Source: an uncultured Prevotella sp. (GTDB lineage Bacteria; Bacteroidota; Bacteroidia; Bacteroidales; Bacteroidaceae). From it: 64,000 nucleotides of DNA. Location: the NCBI GenBank assembly GCA_934272845.1, contig CAKQSF010000002.1, positions 113,846 to 177,845 on the forward strand, in the 5' to 3' direction. Below the pieces are notes generated by a model. The model searched no databases, was not told the origin of the DNA, and saw only the letters and a list, made by a program, of their open reading frames with translations. Position 1 is the first letter of the stretch. Every line of letters begins with the position of its first letter. Positions 44,011 through 51,633 of this stretch are shown here, one piece after another. Position numbers and translations under genes: made by a program.

Positions 44011-44610
44011 ATGAATAAACTCACTCGGTTTACCGATGAAGAGTTGGTACAGATGTATGTGCATGGCAACAATCGGGCATTTGACGAGTTGCTAGCACGT
44101 AATCAAAGCGGTATCTTCTCCTATATCATGTTTATTGTACATAATGAAGAGATGGCTAATGACATCTTTCAGGAAACTTTTCTCAAGGCTGTGACAAAGC
44201 TTCGAGAGGGAAGGTATGCTACTACTGGAAAGTTTAATGCATGGTTAATACGCATTGCCCATAATGTTATAATGGATTGGTATAGAAGACAGCGTACAAA
44301 GAATATTATAGATACCTCGGTAGAGGACGTTGCATTGGCGCAGATGTCTGATAGTGAACTGATAGAAACATCAAAGGAAGATGTTATGAGCAACAAACAA
44401 GTATTGTCAGACGTACGTAATCTTATGAGTTATTTGCCAGAAACGCAGCGTGAAGTAGTGCAGATGCGATTCTATCAAGATTATTCTTTTAAGGAGATTG
44501 CAGAACTGACAGGAGTCAGTATCAATACAAGTCTTGGGAGAATGCGTTATGCCCTTATAAATATGCGCAGACTTGCAAGGGAGTATAATGTGCAATTACA
44601 GTTCGCATAA
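44011..44610 (+). CDS. RNA polymerase sigma-70 factor, ECF-like
   Basis: 199 residues from ATG 44011 (MNKLTRFTDEELVQMYVHG). An upstream in-frame ATG at 43969 adds a basic tail not expected for the family. Region 2 has NRAFDELLARNQSGIFSYI and DIFQETFLKAV with AWLIRIAHNVIMDWYR. Region 4 has LPETQREVVQMRFYQDYSFKEIAELTGVSINTSLGRMRYAL. No anti-sigma gene lies next to it. Bacteroidetes have close homologues expressed as general, stand-alone sigma factors. Confidence 0.9.
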   Translation: MNKLTRFTDEELVQMYVHGNNRAFDELLARNQSGIFSYIMFIVHNEEMANDIFQETFLKAVTKLREGRYATTGKFNAWLIRIAHNVIMDWYRRQRTKNIIDTSVEDVALAQMSDSELIETSKEDVMSNKQVLSDVRNLMSYLPETQREVVQMRFYQDYSFKEIAELTGVSINTSLGRMRYALINMRRLAREYNVQLQFA

Positions 44611-44707
44611 TGTTGCTAATAAGCAGGCTACACGATGTAACATAACAGATAACATAATTTAAAGTGTTAACTGTAAGCATACACGTTGAGAGTTGTAGGT
44701 TACATAC

Positions 44708-44938
44708 TATGCCTACATGTTATGTAACGTATGCAGATGTTATGTAACCATATGCAGATGTTATGTAACCGTATGCAGATGTTATGTAACCGTATGCAGA
44801 TGTTATGTAACCATAGGCAGATGTTCTGTAACTGTATGCAGATGTTATATAACCGTATGCAGATGTCGTGTAACCATATGCAGATGTTCTGTAACCGTAT
44901 GCAGATGTTCTGTAACCATAGGCAGAAGTTCTGAGTAT
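44708..44938. repeat. eleven 21-bp tandem repeats
   Basis: The unit is (C/T)(G/A)TATGCAGATGTTATGTAAC, with small variants (TATAGG, TTCTG, TCGTG). The first unit is diverged, the second is 20 bp, and the last loses its end. No spacers are present, so it is not CRISPR. It is in the 470-bp gap between convergent genes (sigma factor and rpe). Confidence 0.93.
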
Positions 44939-45030
44939 TTTTATGAAGACAATATGCAGCAAGTAATGAGGGGCAAAATGATTTTTCTATAGTTATGTTG
45001 TAAAAAAAGTTACTGCAGGAATACAATAAA

Positions 45031-45071
45031 AGTGGCGTGACATACTTGGTATTAAAGTATATCACGCCACT
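45031..45071 (-). terminator. intrinsic terminator after rpe
   Basis: AGTGGCGTGA...TCACGCCACT stem with an inner ATACTT/AAGTAT extension. On the minus strand TTTTATTGT follows. It may also serve the opposite strand (TTCTTTAT). Confidence 0.8.
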
Positions 45072-45079
45072 TCTTTATA

Positions 45080-45727
45080 TCATAGTTTTCGAAGTTGTGC
45101 TATAGTTTCAATAGGATTCTTGGCTCCGAATACATAACTACCAGATACAAGAACATCAACTCCCGCTGCTGTAAGGCGTGGAGCAGTTTCTCCTTGTACG
45201 CCTCCGTCAACCTCAATGAGAGCCTTTGAGTCACTATTTTTTATTAGTTCTTTTAGTCTTCCAACTTTAGCAATGGTGTTTTCTATGAACTTCTGTCCAC
45301 CAAATCCAGGGTTAACACTCATAAGGAGGACCAAGTCTACATCATTGATTATATCCTCTAAGCATGAGACGGGGGTAGAAGGGTTAAGCGTAACACCTGC
45401 TTTCATGCCAGCGTTGTGAATCTCTTGTATAGTGCGGTGCAGGTGAGTGCATGCTTCGTAATGTACGTTCATAATGTACGCCCCTAATTTCGCTGTTTGT
45501 GTTATATAGCGCTCTGGAGCGTTTATCATGTAGTGTACGTCCAATTTCTTAGTACAGGCCTTAGAAACGGCTTCTAATACGGGAAAACCGAATGATATGT
45601 TGGGGACGAAAGAACCGTCCATAACGTCTAAATGTAGCCACTCTGCCTCGCTATTATTTATCATTTCGATATCTCTGTCAAGATGAAGAAAGTCTGCCGC
45701 GAGCAGTGATGGAGAGACTATTGCCAT
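45080..45727 (-). CDS. rpe: ribulose-phosphate 3-epimerase
   Basis: A 215-residue TIM-barrel enzyme that interconverts ribulose-5-phosphate and xylulose-5-phosphate in the pentose phosphate pathway. It begins VSPSLLAADFLHLDRDIEMI and contains WLHLDVMDGSFVPNISFG, LDVHYMI, LMSVNPGFGGQKFIE and IEVDGGVQ. The metal-binding His and Asp are in the HLDVMD and DVH segments. It is a single gene with its own terminator. Confidence 0.95.
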   Translation of the reverse strand: MAIVSPSLLAADFLHLDRDIEMINNSEAEWLHLDVMDGSFVPNISFGFPVLEAVSKACTKKLDVHYMINAPERYITQTAKLGAYIMNVHYEACTHLHRTIQEIHNAGMKAGVTLNPSTPVSCLEDIINDVDLVLLMSVNPGFGGQKFIENTIAKVGRLKELIKNSDSKALIEVDGGVQGETAPRLTAAGVDVLVSGSYVFGAKNPIETIAQLRKL

Positions 45728-45769
45728 TGTTTTATTCTTTTGTTGTATTATTTATGTATGACTTTTGTC

Positions 45770-45910
45770 TTACTTTTCCAGTGTCATTAGGTATATAGGT
45801 GTGCATATATCGTTATCCTGCTTCGGACGATATGTGCGCGCGAATAGCCTTATAGTGTCAAGTGTTTTTGCAGAGGGTGCAAAGTCTTTGATGGAGTAAT
45901 TGTGTTTCAT
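45770..45910 (-). CDS. 46-residue conserved-looking small protein
   Basis: The frame starts MKHNYSIKDFAPSAKTLDTI and continues RLFARTYRPKQDND. The FAPS..TL..IR.FA..YR pattern is like short uncharacterised proteins I recall in Bacteroidales genomes, but I cannot confirm this without a search. It has no signal peptide or membrane helix; it is basic and probably helical. It lies 43 bp upstream of rpe in the same direction. Confidence 0.5.
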   Translation of the reverse strand: MKHNYSIKDFAPSAKTLDTIRLFARTYRPKQDNDICTPIYLMTLEK

Positions 45911-46050
45911 AGGCTGTGTGGGTGTATGTTTATATGTGTTTTTAAGTATATCTCTTCTTAATAAAGTAACGTATCAACCTATGAAATATTATACAAAGTT
46001 GTTTAGTAATGGTAAAAAAATTGTTTTACCCTTGTTTTTTAAAGTTTTTT

Positions 46051-46521
46051 TAATATGTAAGTGTTCAAAATTATTTTAATATTTAATATTGGTTATTTGG
46101 GAGTGGATGTTTTGCTGTTTGAGGGAGCAATGTGAAAATTATGACCGATAACAGTGAAAACATCTCCTCAAAAGAGACAGTATTAAATATTTTATATATA
46201 ACGCGTTGGCGGGATTAAAACGTATTAATTTTACAGTAAGTGCGGGCTGTAAGCCAGGGCAAGTACATAGCCCAGGGCATCGCCCTGTGGTAATAGTGGG
46301 TTAAGATGGGCGCACTGTGAGGGTAAAAGTCCAAACACATTTATATAAATAGACTGCTGCCCCTACGGGGCGCACTATCTATAATACATATTCCTAGGTT
46401 TTTATCCTGGGCTATGCACTTGTTGGGCTTACATACAGCCCGCTAATTCCGCCAACGCGTATATAGTAGATAATTTTACATTCACTCATTTGTAAAAGTA
46501 ATTTTGAATACTTACTTAAAA
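46051..46521. mobile_element. nested inverted-repeat (MITE-like) region
   Basis: The inner element 46202-46459 has terminal inverted repeats CGCGTTGGCGG/CCGCCAACGCG (exact 11 bp). Its subterminal arms are GCGGGCTGTAAGCC and GGCTTACATACAGCCCGC. Further in are CATAGCCCAGGGCATCGCCC and GCCCCTACGGGGCG. An outer pair, GTAAGTGTTCAAAATTA (46057-46073) and TAATTTTGAATACTTAC (46499-46515), encloses it. No transposase frame is inside. The rest of the 45911-46590 gap holds no gene. Confidence 0.7.
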
Positions 46522-46522
46522 A

Positions 46523-46556
46523 AACCGCCGTTGTTACTTGGTGTAACAACGGCGGT
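46523..46556 (-). terminator. intrinsic terminator after rplT
   Basis: A 14-bp perfect stem ACCGCCGTTGTTAC/GTAACAACGGCGGT. On the minus strand eight T residues follow at once. It is the strongest terminator in the window. Confidence 0.95.
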
Positions 46557-46590
46557 ATATAATAAGGTTTTGTAATAATTTTTAATCAGA

Positions 46591-46935
46591 TTACTTTACC
46601 TTAGCAACGATAGCCTTGAAAGCCTCAGGGCTATTGACAGCGAGGTCAGCGAGAACCTTGCGGTTGATCTCGATACCTGCCTTGTGAAGCAGACCCATGA
46701 GTTGAGAGTAACTGAGACCCTCGAGGCGTGCAGCAGCGTTGATACGCTGAATCCAGAGAGCGCGGAAAGTACGCTTTTTGTTCTTACGGTCGCGGTAAGC
46801 GTAGGTAAGACCCTTCTCCCATGTGTTCTTTGCAACGGTCCAGACGTTCTTACGAGCGCCATAGTAACCTCTGGTAAGCTTCAAAATTCTTTTGCGCTTC
46901 GCACGTGAAGCGACATGATTCACTGATCTTGGCAT
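46591..46935 (-). CDS. rplT: ribosomal protein L20
   Basis: A 114-residue large-subunit protein. The start [20 protein letters not shown] and the Arg/Lys-rich helix ([19 protein letters not shown]) are typical, as is [19 protein letters not shown]. It is the last gene of the infC-rpmI-rplT operon, 43 bp after rpmI. L20 is an assembly protein and in many bacteria controls this operon; no L20-binding leader was identified here. Confidence 0.97.
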   Translation of the reverse strand: MPRSVNHVASRAKRKRILKLTRGYYGARKNVWTVAKNTWEKGLTYAYRDRKNKKRTFRALWIQRINAAARLEGLSYSQLMGLLHKAGIEINRKVLADLAVNSPEAFKAIVAKVK

Positions 46936-46978
46936 AGTTTTGTTTCTTTTTTACAAAAAGGTTCGACAATAAGGTTGA

Positions 46979-47176
46979 TTAACGGAGACACAGCAAATCA
47001 CGTACCTGCTTCATGTTAGACTGGTCAACGATAGTTGCACCGAGAAGGTTACGCTTTTGTTTCTTAGTCTTCTTAGTGAGAATGTGGCTGTGGAAAGCGT
47101 GACGTCTCTTCACCTTACCAGAACCGGTGAAAGCAAAGCGCTTTTTAGCACCGGAATTTGTCTTTACTTTTGGCAT
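46979..47176 (-). CDS. rpmI: ribosomal protein L35
   Basis: 65 residues from ATG 47176 ([14 protein letters not shown]). A longer in-frame start at 47284 would overlap infC and lacks family similarity. The basic core [20 protein letters not shown] is characteristic. It is the middle gene of the infC-rpmI-rplT operon. Confidence 0.96.
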   Translation of the reverse strand: MPKVKTNSGAKKRFAFTGSGKVKRRHAFHSHILTKKTKKQKRNLLGATIVDQSNMKQVRDLLCLR

Positions 47177-47252
47177 TTTTTTTGAATTTATTAAATTGTT
47201 AATACAGGTGGCAACGCATATACCCGGCGTTACACACACATTTTTTTCTTTT

Positions 47253-47942
47253 TTAATCTTCGTTCTGCTCGCGCAGTTTGGCAAGAGCCTCTATGCCCTT
47301 AGCGTTTGCGGCAAGTCCATCGCCAGCGCTTTTTTTCTCTGCTGCTGCATTGTTTGCTTCAGCCTCTCTGCGTTCGCGATCCAGTTTCTGTTGGCTTTTC
47401 TTTGCCTGTCCAGCCTTCTTTGGAGCCATGAAGAGGAACATTTTCTTGCCTTCGAGTTTTGGCATCTGCTCAACCTTGCCGTATTCCTCCAGGTCGTTAG
47501 CAAAACGGAGGAGGAGAACCTCGCCTTGTTCCTTGAATACTATTGCTCTTCCGCGGAAGAAAACGTATGCACGTACTTTGTTGCCTTCCTCGAGGAATTC
47601 CTTTGCATGCTTGAGTTTGAAGTTGTAGTCGTGCTCGTCAGTCTGAGGTCCGAAGCGAATTTCCTTCACTTCTACCTTCACCTGCTTTTGCTTCATCTCC
47701 TTCGCTCTTTTCTTCTGTTGGTATAGGAACTTAGAGTAGTCAATGATTCGACAAACAGGTGGTTGTGCGTTAGGGCTAATCTCTACGAGGTCTACGCCTT
47801 TCTGACGTGCTAAGTCTAATGCTTGTTTGGTTGGCATGACGGTAGAACCGTCTTCGTCCACGATACGAACCTCACGCACTCTTATCTGTTCGTTGATGCG
47901 ATATTGGTTTTTAGGGTTTTGTTTTCTGTTGTCTGGTTTCAT
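47253..47942 (-). CDS. infC: translation initiation factor IF-3
   Basis: A 229-residue factor that binds the 30S subunit and checks start-codon pairing. The N-domain has [20 protein letters not shown] and [20 protein letters not shown]. The C-domain has [16 protein letters not shown] and [13 protein letters not shown]. An Ala/Lys/Glu-rich tail of about 50 residues extends beyond the usual ~175-180. The start is ATG, unlike the AUU of many bacteria. thrS, its usual upstream partner, is not adjacent here. Confidence 0.96.
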   Translation of the reverse strand: MKPDNRKQNPKNQYRINEQIRVREVRIVDEDGSTVMPTKQALDLARQKGVDLVEISPNAQPPVCRIIDYSKFLYQQKKRAKEMKQKQVKVEVKEIRFGPQTDEHDYNFKLKHAKEFLEEGNKVRAYVFFRGRAIVFKEQGEVLLLRFANDLEEYGKVEQMPKLEGKKMFLFMAPKKAGQAKKSQQKLDRERREAEANNAAAEKKSAGDGLAANAKGIEALAKLREQNED

Positions 47943-48005
47943 TAACTGTTTTGAATTGGTACGTTATTGTACTCTTGATATGCTTTTGTTATACAAAAAG
48001 CGGTG

Positions 48006-48013
48006 CAAAGGTA
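48006..48013 (-). promoter_or_regulatory. -7 box of the infC operon promoter
   Basis: TACCTTTG on the minus strand, 64 bp before the infC start. A -33 TTTG is not seen at the standard distance. Confidence 0.55.
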
Positions 48014-48107
48014 CAAAAAATATTTAAAACATGGTACCATCGCATCGCTTTTATAATGTTTATTTATGAAAAGTTAACAAAAGTCAAGTGTGTTGCTACT
48101 TGTTTTG

Positions 48108-48902
48108 TTACTTCAATCCTTCTATGTCGCGTTTTACGTTTGTTCTTATCTTGCTTAGATATCGTTTCATGCCGTCAGCATCCTTATTGTCGATTATCTC
48201 AAGCAGTTCCTTTAGTTCTTTGCGTATTTGGTCTACCTGATCGTGAGTGTAAGGGTTGAACAACACCTCCTGCAACAGGTAGTCATCCTCGTTGAGTACG
48301 CCCTTTGCAATGCGCAGATGTCTTTTGAACGTGGTGCCCGGAGCGTCCTGATGCTTCATAACGGCAGAGAAGACGAAGGTTGATACGAATGGGATAGACA
48401 GTGAGTATGCTACAGTCTTGTCGTGTTCCTCAAAAGAATACTCGTAGATATTGAGTCCCAACTTGCTATAGAGATCCTTAAAGAAGCACTGTCCCATGCA
48501 GTCACCCTCCGTTATTATGATAGCGTTTTCTTCCGACAACTGGTTAAGGTTAGCGAAAGTAGGACCAAACATTGGGTGTGTACTAACGAAACGATGGTTT
48601 GTTGACAGGTAATACTCCTTCAGCCCTGTTTTTACTGAGGCTATATCGCTAAGGATACATGATTCTGGTACGTATGGCAGCACCTCGTTGAATGCTGGGA
48701 TAGTGTACTTCACCGTAGCGGCATTTATAACAAGTTCTGGCTCAAACGCTCTTATGTCTTCCAGTTCTGTAAAACGCTGGCAGTTGTATGTGAAGCGAAG
48801 TCTTTTAGGATCTTTCTCGTATACTCCTACTTCGTGGTCAAAACTAAGCAGGTCAATGAAGAAAGAACCCATCTTTCCTGCTCCAAGTATGAGGATTTTC
48901 AT
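48108..48902 (-). CDS. tyrA: prephenate dehydrogenase
   Basis: A 264-residue NAD(P)-dependent enzyme of tyrosine synthesis, making 4-hydroxyphenylpyruvate. The Rossmann motif is MKILILGAGKMGSFF. Further sites are CILSDIASVKTGLKEYY and RFVSTHPMFGPTFANL, whose His/Pro segment binds prephenate. The helical dimer domain is C-terminal. It is the last gene of the aromatic operon, separated from the DAHP synthase-mutase gene by 197 bp of G/T-rich and A/C-rich repeat. Confidence 0.93.
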   Translation of the reverse strand: MKILILGAGKMGSFFIDLLSFDHEVGVYEKDPKRLRFTYNCQRFTELEDIRAFEPELVINAATVKYTIPAFNEVLPYVPESCILSDIASVKTGLKEYYLSTNHRFVSTHPMFGPTFANLNQLSEENAIIITEGDCMGQCFFKDLYSKLGLNIYEYSFEEHDKTVAYSLSIPFVSTFVFSAVMKHQDAPGTTFKRHLRIAKGVLNEDDYLLQEVLFNPYTHDQVDQIRKELKELLEIIDNKDADGMKRYLSKIRTNVKRDIEGLK

Positions 48903-49088
48903 TGGTCTTTGTTGTTTTGTTGTTTTGTTGTTTAGTTTTGGGGTTGTTAGGTTGTTTGGTGGTTAGTTTTTTAGTTGATAGTTCTTGTGTATAATGTAAT
49001 TAGTGTGTTCAATGCTATACAAGCCATCAAAACAACCCAAAAACTAAACACCTAAACCACCAAAACAACTAAGTAGCGGAACAACTAA
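48903..49088. repeat. GTT-rich and complementary AAC-rich repeat pair
   Basis: 48910-48980 is TTGTTGTTTTGTTGTTTAG-like. 49028-49085 is its approximate reverse complement (CAAAACAACCCAAAAACTAA and so on). Together they can fold into a long imperfect hairpin. It is inside the aromatic operon, between the aroG-type gene and tyrA, and is related to the tract at 3150-3262. Confidence 0.65.
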
Positions 49089-49099
49089 ACAACTCCCCT

Positions 49100-50164
49100 T
49101 TACTTATTAATAATCTCCAACTGCTGACGTACAGACTCTTCGTGTATTGCTTCGAAGATAGTCTTTACGAACTCTTCGCTCATGCCGCAGAGTGCACCCT
49201 GTGCACCACGTTTGTCGAGAATCTCGTTGTAGCGGTCAGTCTGCAGTACAGTAACGTTGTGCTCCTTCTTGTACTGTCCTATCTCCCGACAAACGCGGAA
49301 GCGCTGTGAGAGGAGGTTAAGCAGATTGTCGTCCTGTTCGTCAATTTGATGGCGCAACTGCTGAATACTCTCTGTAGAGAATGTTTCTTCACGAATCTGT
49401 AGTATAGAGAGGATGTAGTCGAGAACGTCAGGAGTAACCTGCTGCTTAGCGTCGCTCCATGCAGCGTCAGGGTTGCAGTGGCTCTCCACAATCAGTCCGT
49501 CGAAGCCAAGGTCCATAGCCTGCTGGCAGAGAGGAGCGATGAGTTCGCGTCTGCCCCCGATGTGACTAGGGTCGCAAACAATAGGCAACTCAGGTATTCT
49601 GCGGCGCAGTTCGATAGGAATCTGCCACATTGGAAGGTTACGATAAATCTTTTTGTCGTATGAAGAGAAGCCACGATGAATGGCACCCAGTTTCTTAACA
49701 CCAGCAAGGTTGATACGCTCCAGCGCGCCAATCCACAGTTCGAGGTCTGGGTTTACAGGGTTCTTTACCAATACAGGGATGTCGATACCCTTCATTGAGT
49801 CGGCCAATTCCTGCATAGCGAATGGGTTAGCAGATGTACGAGCGCCTACCCACATCACGTCGATGCCATACTTCATAGCCAACTCTACGTGTTCAGGTGT
49901 AGCAACCTCGGTGCATATCAGCATGCCAGTTTCTTTCTTTGCCTCAGCCATCCACTTCAGTGCTGGCTCACCATGACCTTCGAAGCCGCCTGGTTTTGTG
50001 CGTGGTTTCCACACACCTCCGCGGAACATGTGGCAACCCTTCTGTGCGAGTTGCTTAGCGGTAGTCATTACCTGTTCTTCAGACTCAGCCGAACATGGAC
50101 CGGCTATTACGAATGGTCTCTTGTTGTCGCTTGGCAAGTTAAGTGCCTCAAGTTCTAATTCCAT
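49100..50164 (-). CDS. bifunctional 3-deoxy-7-phosphoheptulonate synthase / chorismate mutase
   Basis: 354 residues. The N-terminal ~255 are a DAHP synthase of the AroA-beta/KdsA-like class: RPFVIAGPCSAESEEQV, RGGVWKPRTKPGGFEGHG, KLGAIHRGFSSYD and ELPIVCDPSHIGGRREL. The C-terminal ~90 are an AroQ-type chorismate mutase (IQQLRHQIDEQDDNLLNLLS, then RFRVCREIGQYKKE). One polypeptide thus does the first step of the shikimate pathway and the first step of the Phe/Tyr branch. Feedback by prephenate/chorismate through the mutase domain is known for related fusions. Confidence 0.94.
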   Translation of the reverse strand: MELELEALNLPSDNKRPFVIAGPCSAESEEQVMTTAKQLAQKGCHMFRGGVWKPRTKPGGFEGHGEPALKWMAEAKKETGMLICTEVATPEHVELAMKYGIDVMWVGARTSANPFAMQELADSMKGIDIPVLVKNPVNPDLELWIGALERINLAGVKKLGAIHRGFSSYDKKIYRNLPMWQIPIELRRRIPELPIVCDPSHIGGRRELIAPLCQQAMDLGFDGLIVESHCNPDAAWSDAKQQVTPDVLDYILSILQIREETFSTESIQQLRHQIDEQDDNLLNLLSQRFRVCREIGQYKKEHNVTVLQTDRYNEILDKRGAQGALCGMSEEFVKTIFEAIHEESVRQQLEIINK

Positions 50165-50201
50165 AGTATTTATGTTTTTATGTTGTTCTATTATTTATAT
50201 T

Positions 50202-50291
50202 GTAAGTAAGTATTCTGACTTGTTTTTATAAATGAGTAAGTGTCTTATGTGTATTATTGAGAATATTCAAATAATTTTGAACACTTACTTA
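50202..50291. repeat. 90-bp inverted-repeat element in the aromatic operon
   Basis: GTAAGTAAGTATTC (50202-50215) and GAACACTTACTTAT (ending about 50291) are inverted arms around about 60 AT-rich bp. The right arm plus TAATTTT matches the outer arms at 46057 and 46499. It separates the aminotransferase gene from the DAHP synthase-mutase gene. Confidence 0.65.
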
Positions 50292-51464
50292 TTACTTGTT
50301 CATTACAGCCTTAATTCTCTCCAAAGCCTCCTTCATCTTCTCGTCCTTAGCACAGAGTGATATGCGTACATAGCGTTCGCCATTACTTCCGAAGATAAAG
50401 CCTGGAGTGATGAAGACCCGTGCTTCGTGTAGAATTTTCTCCGTCAAGTCCTCTACATTCTCGTACTTGTCAGGTATTCTGCCCCAAAGGAACATGCCGA
50501 CAGAGTTTTTGTCGTACTTACAGTCCATAACGTCCATTATCTGTTCTGCTATCACGCGGCGACGCTTGTAGTTGTCGTAGTTATACTCGCGGTGCCATGC
50601 CTCGTCGTTATGGTAAGCCTCTGCTGCTGCCAACTGTATGCCGCGGAATGTGCCAGAGTCGATGTTCGACTTAATCTTTAGTATCCATGATATGAAGGTG
50701 CTATTCGTTGCAACCATTCCTACACGCCAACCTGGCATATTGTGGCTCTTCGACATTGAGTTAAACTCTATGCAGCAGTCCTTCGCTCCTGGTATTTGCA
50801 GGATAGACTGTGGGTTGTCGTTGATAATGAAAGAGTAGGGGTTGTCGTTCACTACCACGATGTTATGGTCCTGAGCAAACTTTACCAGTCTCTCGTAAGT
50901 CTCACGTCTTGCGTTACCTCCCGTTGGCATATTAGGATAGTTAGTCCACATTAACTTCACATGGCTAAGGTCCATCTTCTCCAGTGCGTCGAAGTCAGGC
51001 TGCCATCCATCGTTCTCCTTAAGGTCATAGTTAACAATTTTCTGTCCGAGAATCTTTGAGAGCGAAGTGTATGTAGGGTATCCTGGGTTTGGCACCAGCA
51101 CCTCGTCTCCCGGGTTACAGAATGCCAACGTCACGTGGAGTATCGCCTCCTTTGAGCCAATCATAGGCTGAATCTCTGACTTAGGGTCGAGGTCTACATT
51201 ATACCAGCGCTTGTAGAAGTATGCCATAGCCTCACGCAGTTCTGGCGTACCTACCGTTGGCTGATAGCCATGGGCGTTAGGGTCGTGTGCCACCTCGCAC
51301 AGTTTGTTAATAGTAGCCTCAGACGGCGGCATGTCTGGCGAACCAATAGCAAGAGATATTATGTCCATCCCTTTGGCGTTGAGTGCTGCCACCTCTTTTA
51401 GTTTGCGGCTGAAGTAGTATTCTTGTACTGACGCAAGGCGGTCAGCGGGCTTTATGTTTGTCAT
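50292..51464 (-). CDS. class I/II PLP-dependent aminotransferase (aromatic pathway)
   Basis: A 390-residue aminotransferase. The PLP lysine lies in FNSMSKSHNMPGWRVGM. Also seen are NYPNMPTGG, VVNDNPYSFI and the C-terminal RISLCAKDE with the carboxylate-binding Arg. By family it resembles LL-diaminopimelate/aspartate aminotransferases. By context, between pheA and the DAHP synthase-mutase gene, it is likely the transaminase that forms phenylalanine and tyrosine (or acts on prephenate). Confidence 0.85.
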   Translation of the reverse strand: MTNIKPADRLASVQEYYFSRKLKEVAALNAKGMDIISLAIGSPDMPPSEATINKLCEVAHDPNAHGYQPTVGTPELREAMAYFYKRWYNVDLDPKSEIQPMIGSKEAILHVTLAFCNPGDEVLVPNPGYPTYTSLSKILGQKIVNYDLKENDGWQPDFDALEKMDLSHVKLMWTNYPNMPTGGNARRETYERLVKFAQDHNIVVVNDNPYSFIINDNPQSILQIPGAKDCCIEFNSMSKSHNMPGWRVGMVATNSTFISWILKIKSNIDSGTFRGIQLAAAEAYHNDEAWHREYNYDNYKRRRVIAEQIMDVMDCKYDKNSVGMFLWGRIPDKYENVEDLTEKILHEARVFITPGFIFGSNGERYVRISLCAKDEKMKEALERIKAVMNK

Positions 51465-51528
51465 GTTTTTTATTGGTTGAGTTTGTGTCTGATAATCAGT
51501 ATGTTACGAAATAGAATTTTTCTTTGTT

Positions 51529-51613
51529 GTAATTAAGGCTTAATTACATTGTGATTTGGGCTTAATTACATTGTAATTTGGGCTTAATTACATTGTAATT
51601 TGGGCTTAATTAC
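51529..51613. repeat. TAATTAC/GGGC tandem block (copy 5)
   Basis: A unit of 22 bp, TTAATTACATTGTAATTTGGGC, repeated about 3.5 times with only minor changes. It lies between pheA and the aminotransferase gene, inside an operon. Each unit contains ATTACATTGTAAT, a small palindrome. Confidence 0.85.
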
Positions 51614-51633
51614 TTTGCGTATATCTTTTTTGC

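Noticed and set aside
44708..44962. Heptad-repeat proteins (TSAYGYI on minus, MQMLCNR on plus) or a CRISPR array at the 21-bp repeat
   Set aside because: Frames stay open only because the unit is a multiple of three and lacks stops; no plausible start context or signal peptide was seen. There are no spacers, so it is not CRISPR.
46936..48000. L20 autoregulatory leader in infC-rpmI-rplT
   Set aside because: No pseudoknot or 23S-mimic sequence could be made out by eye; a covariance search would be required.
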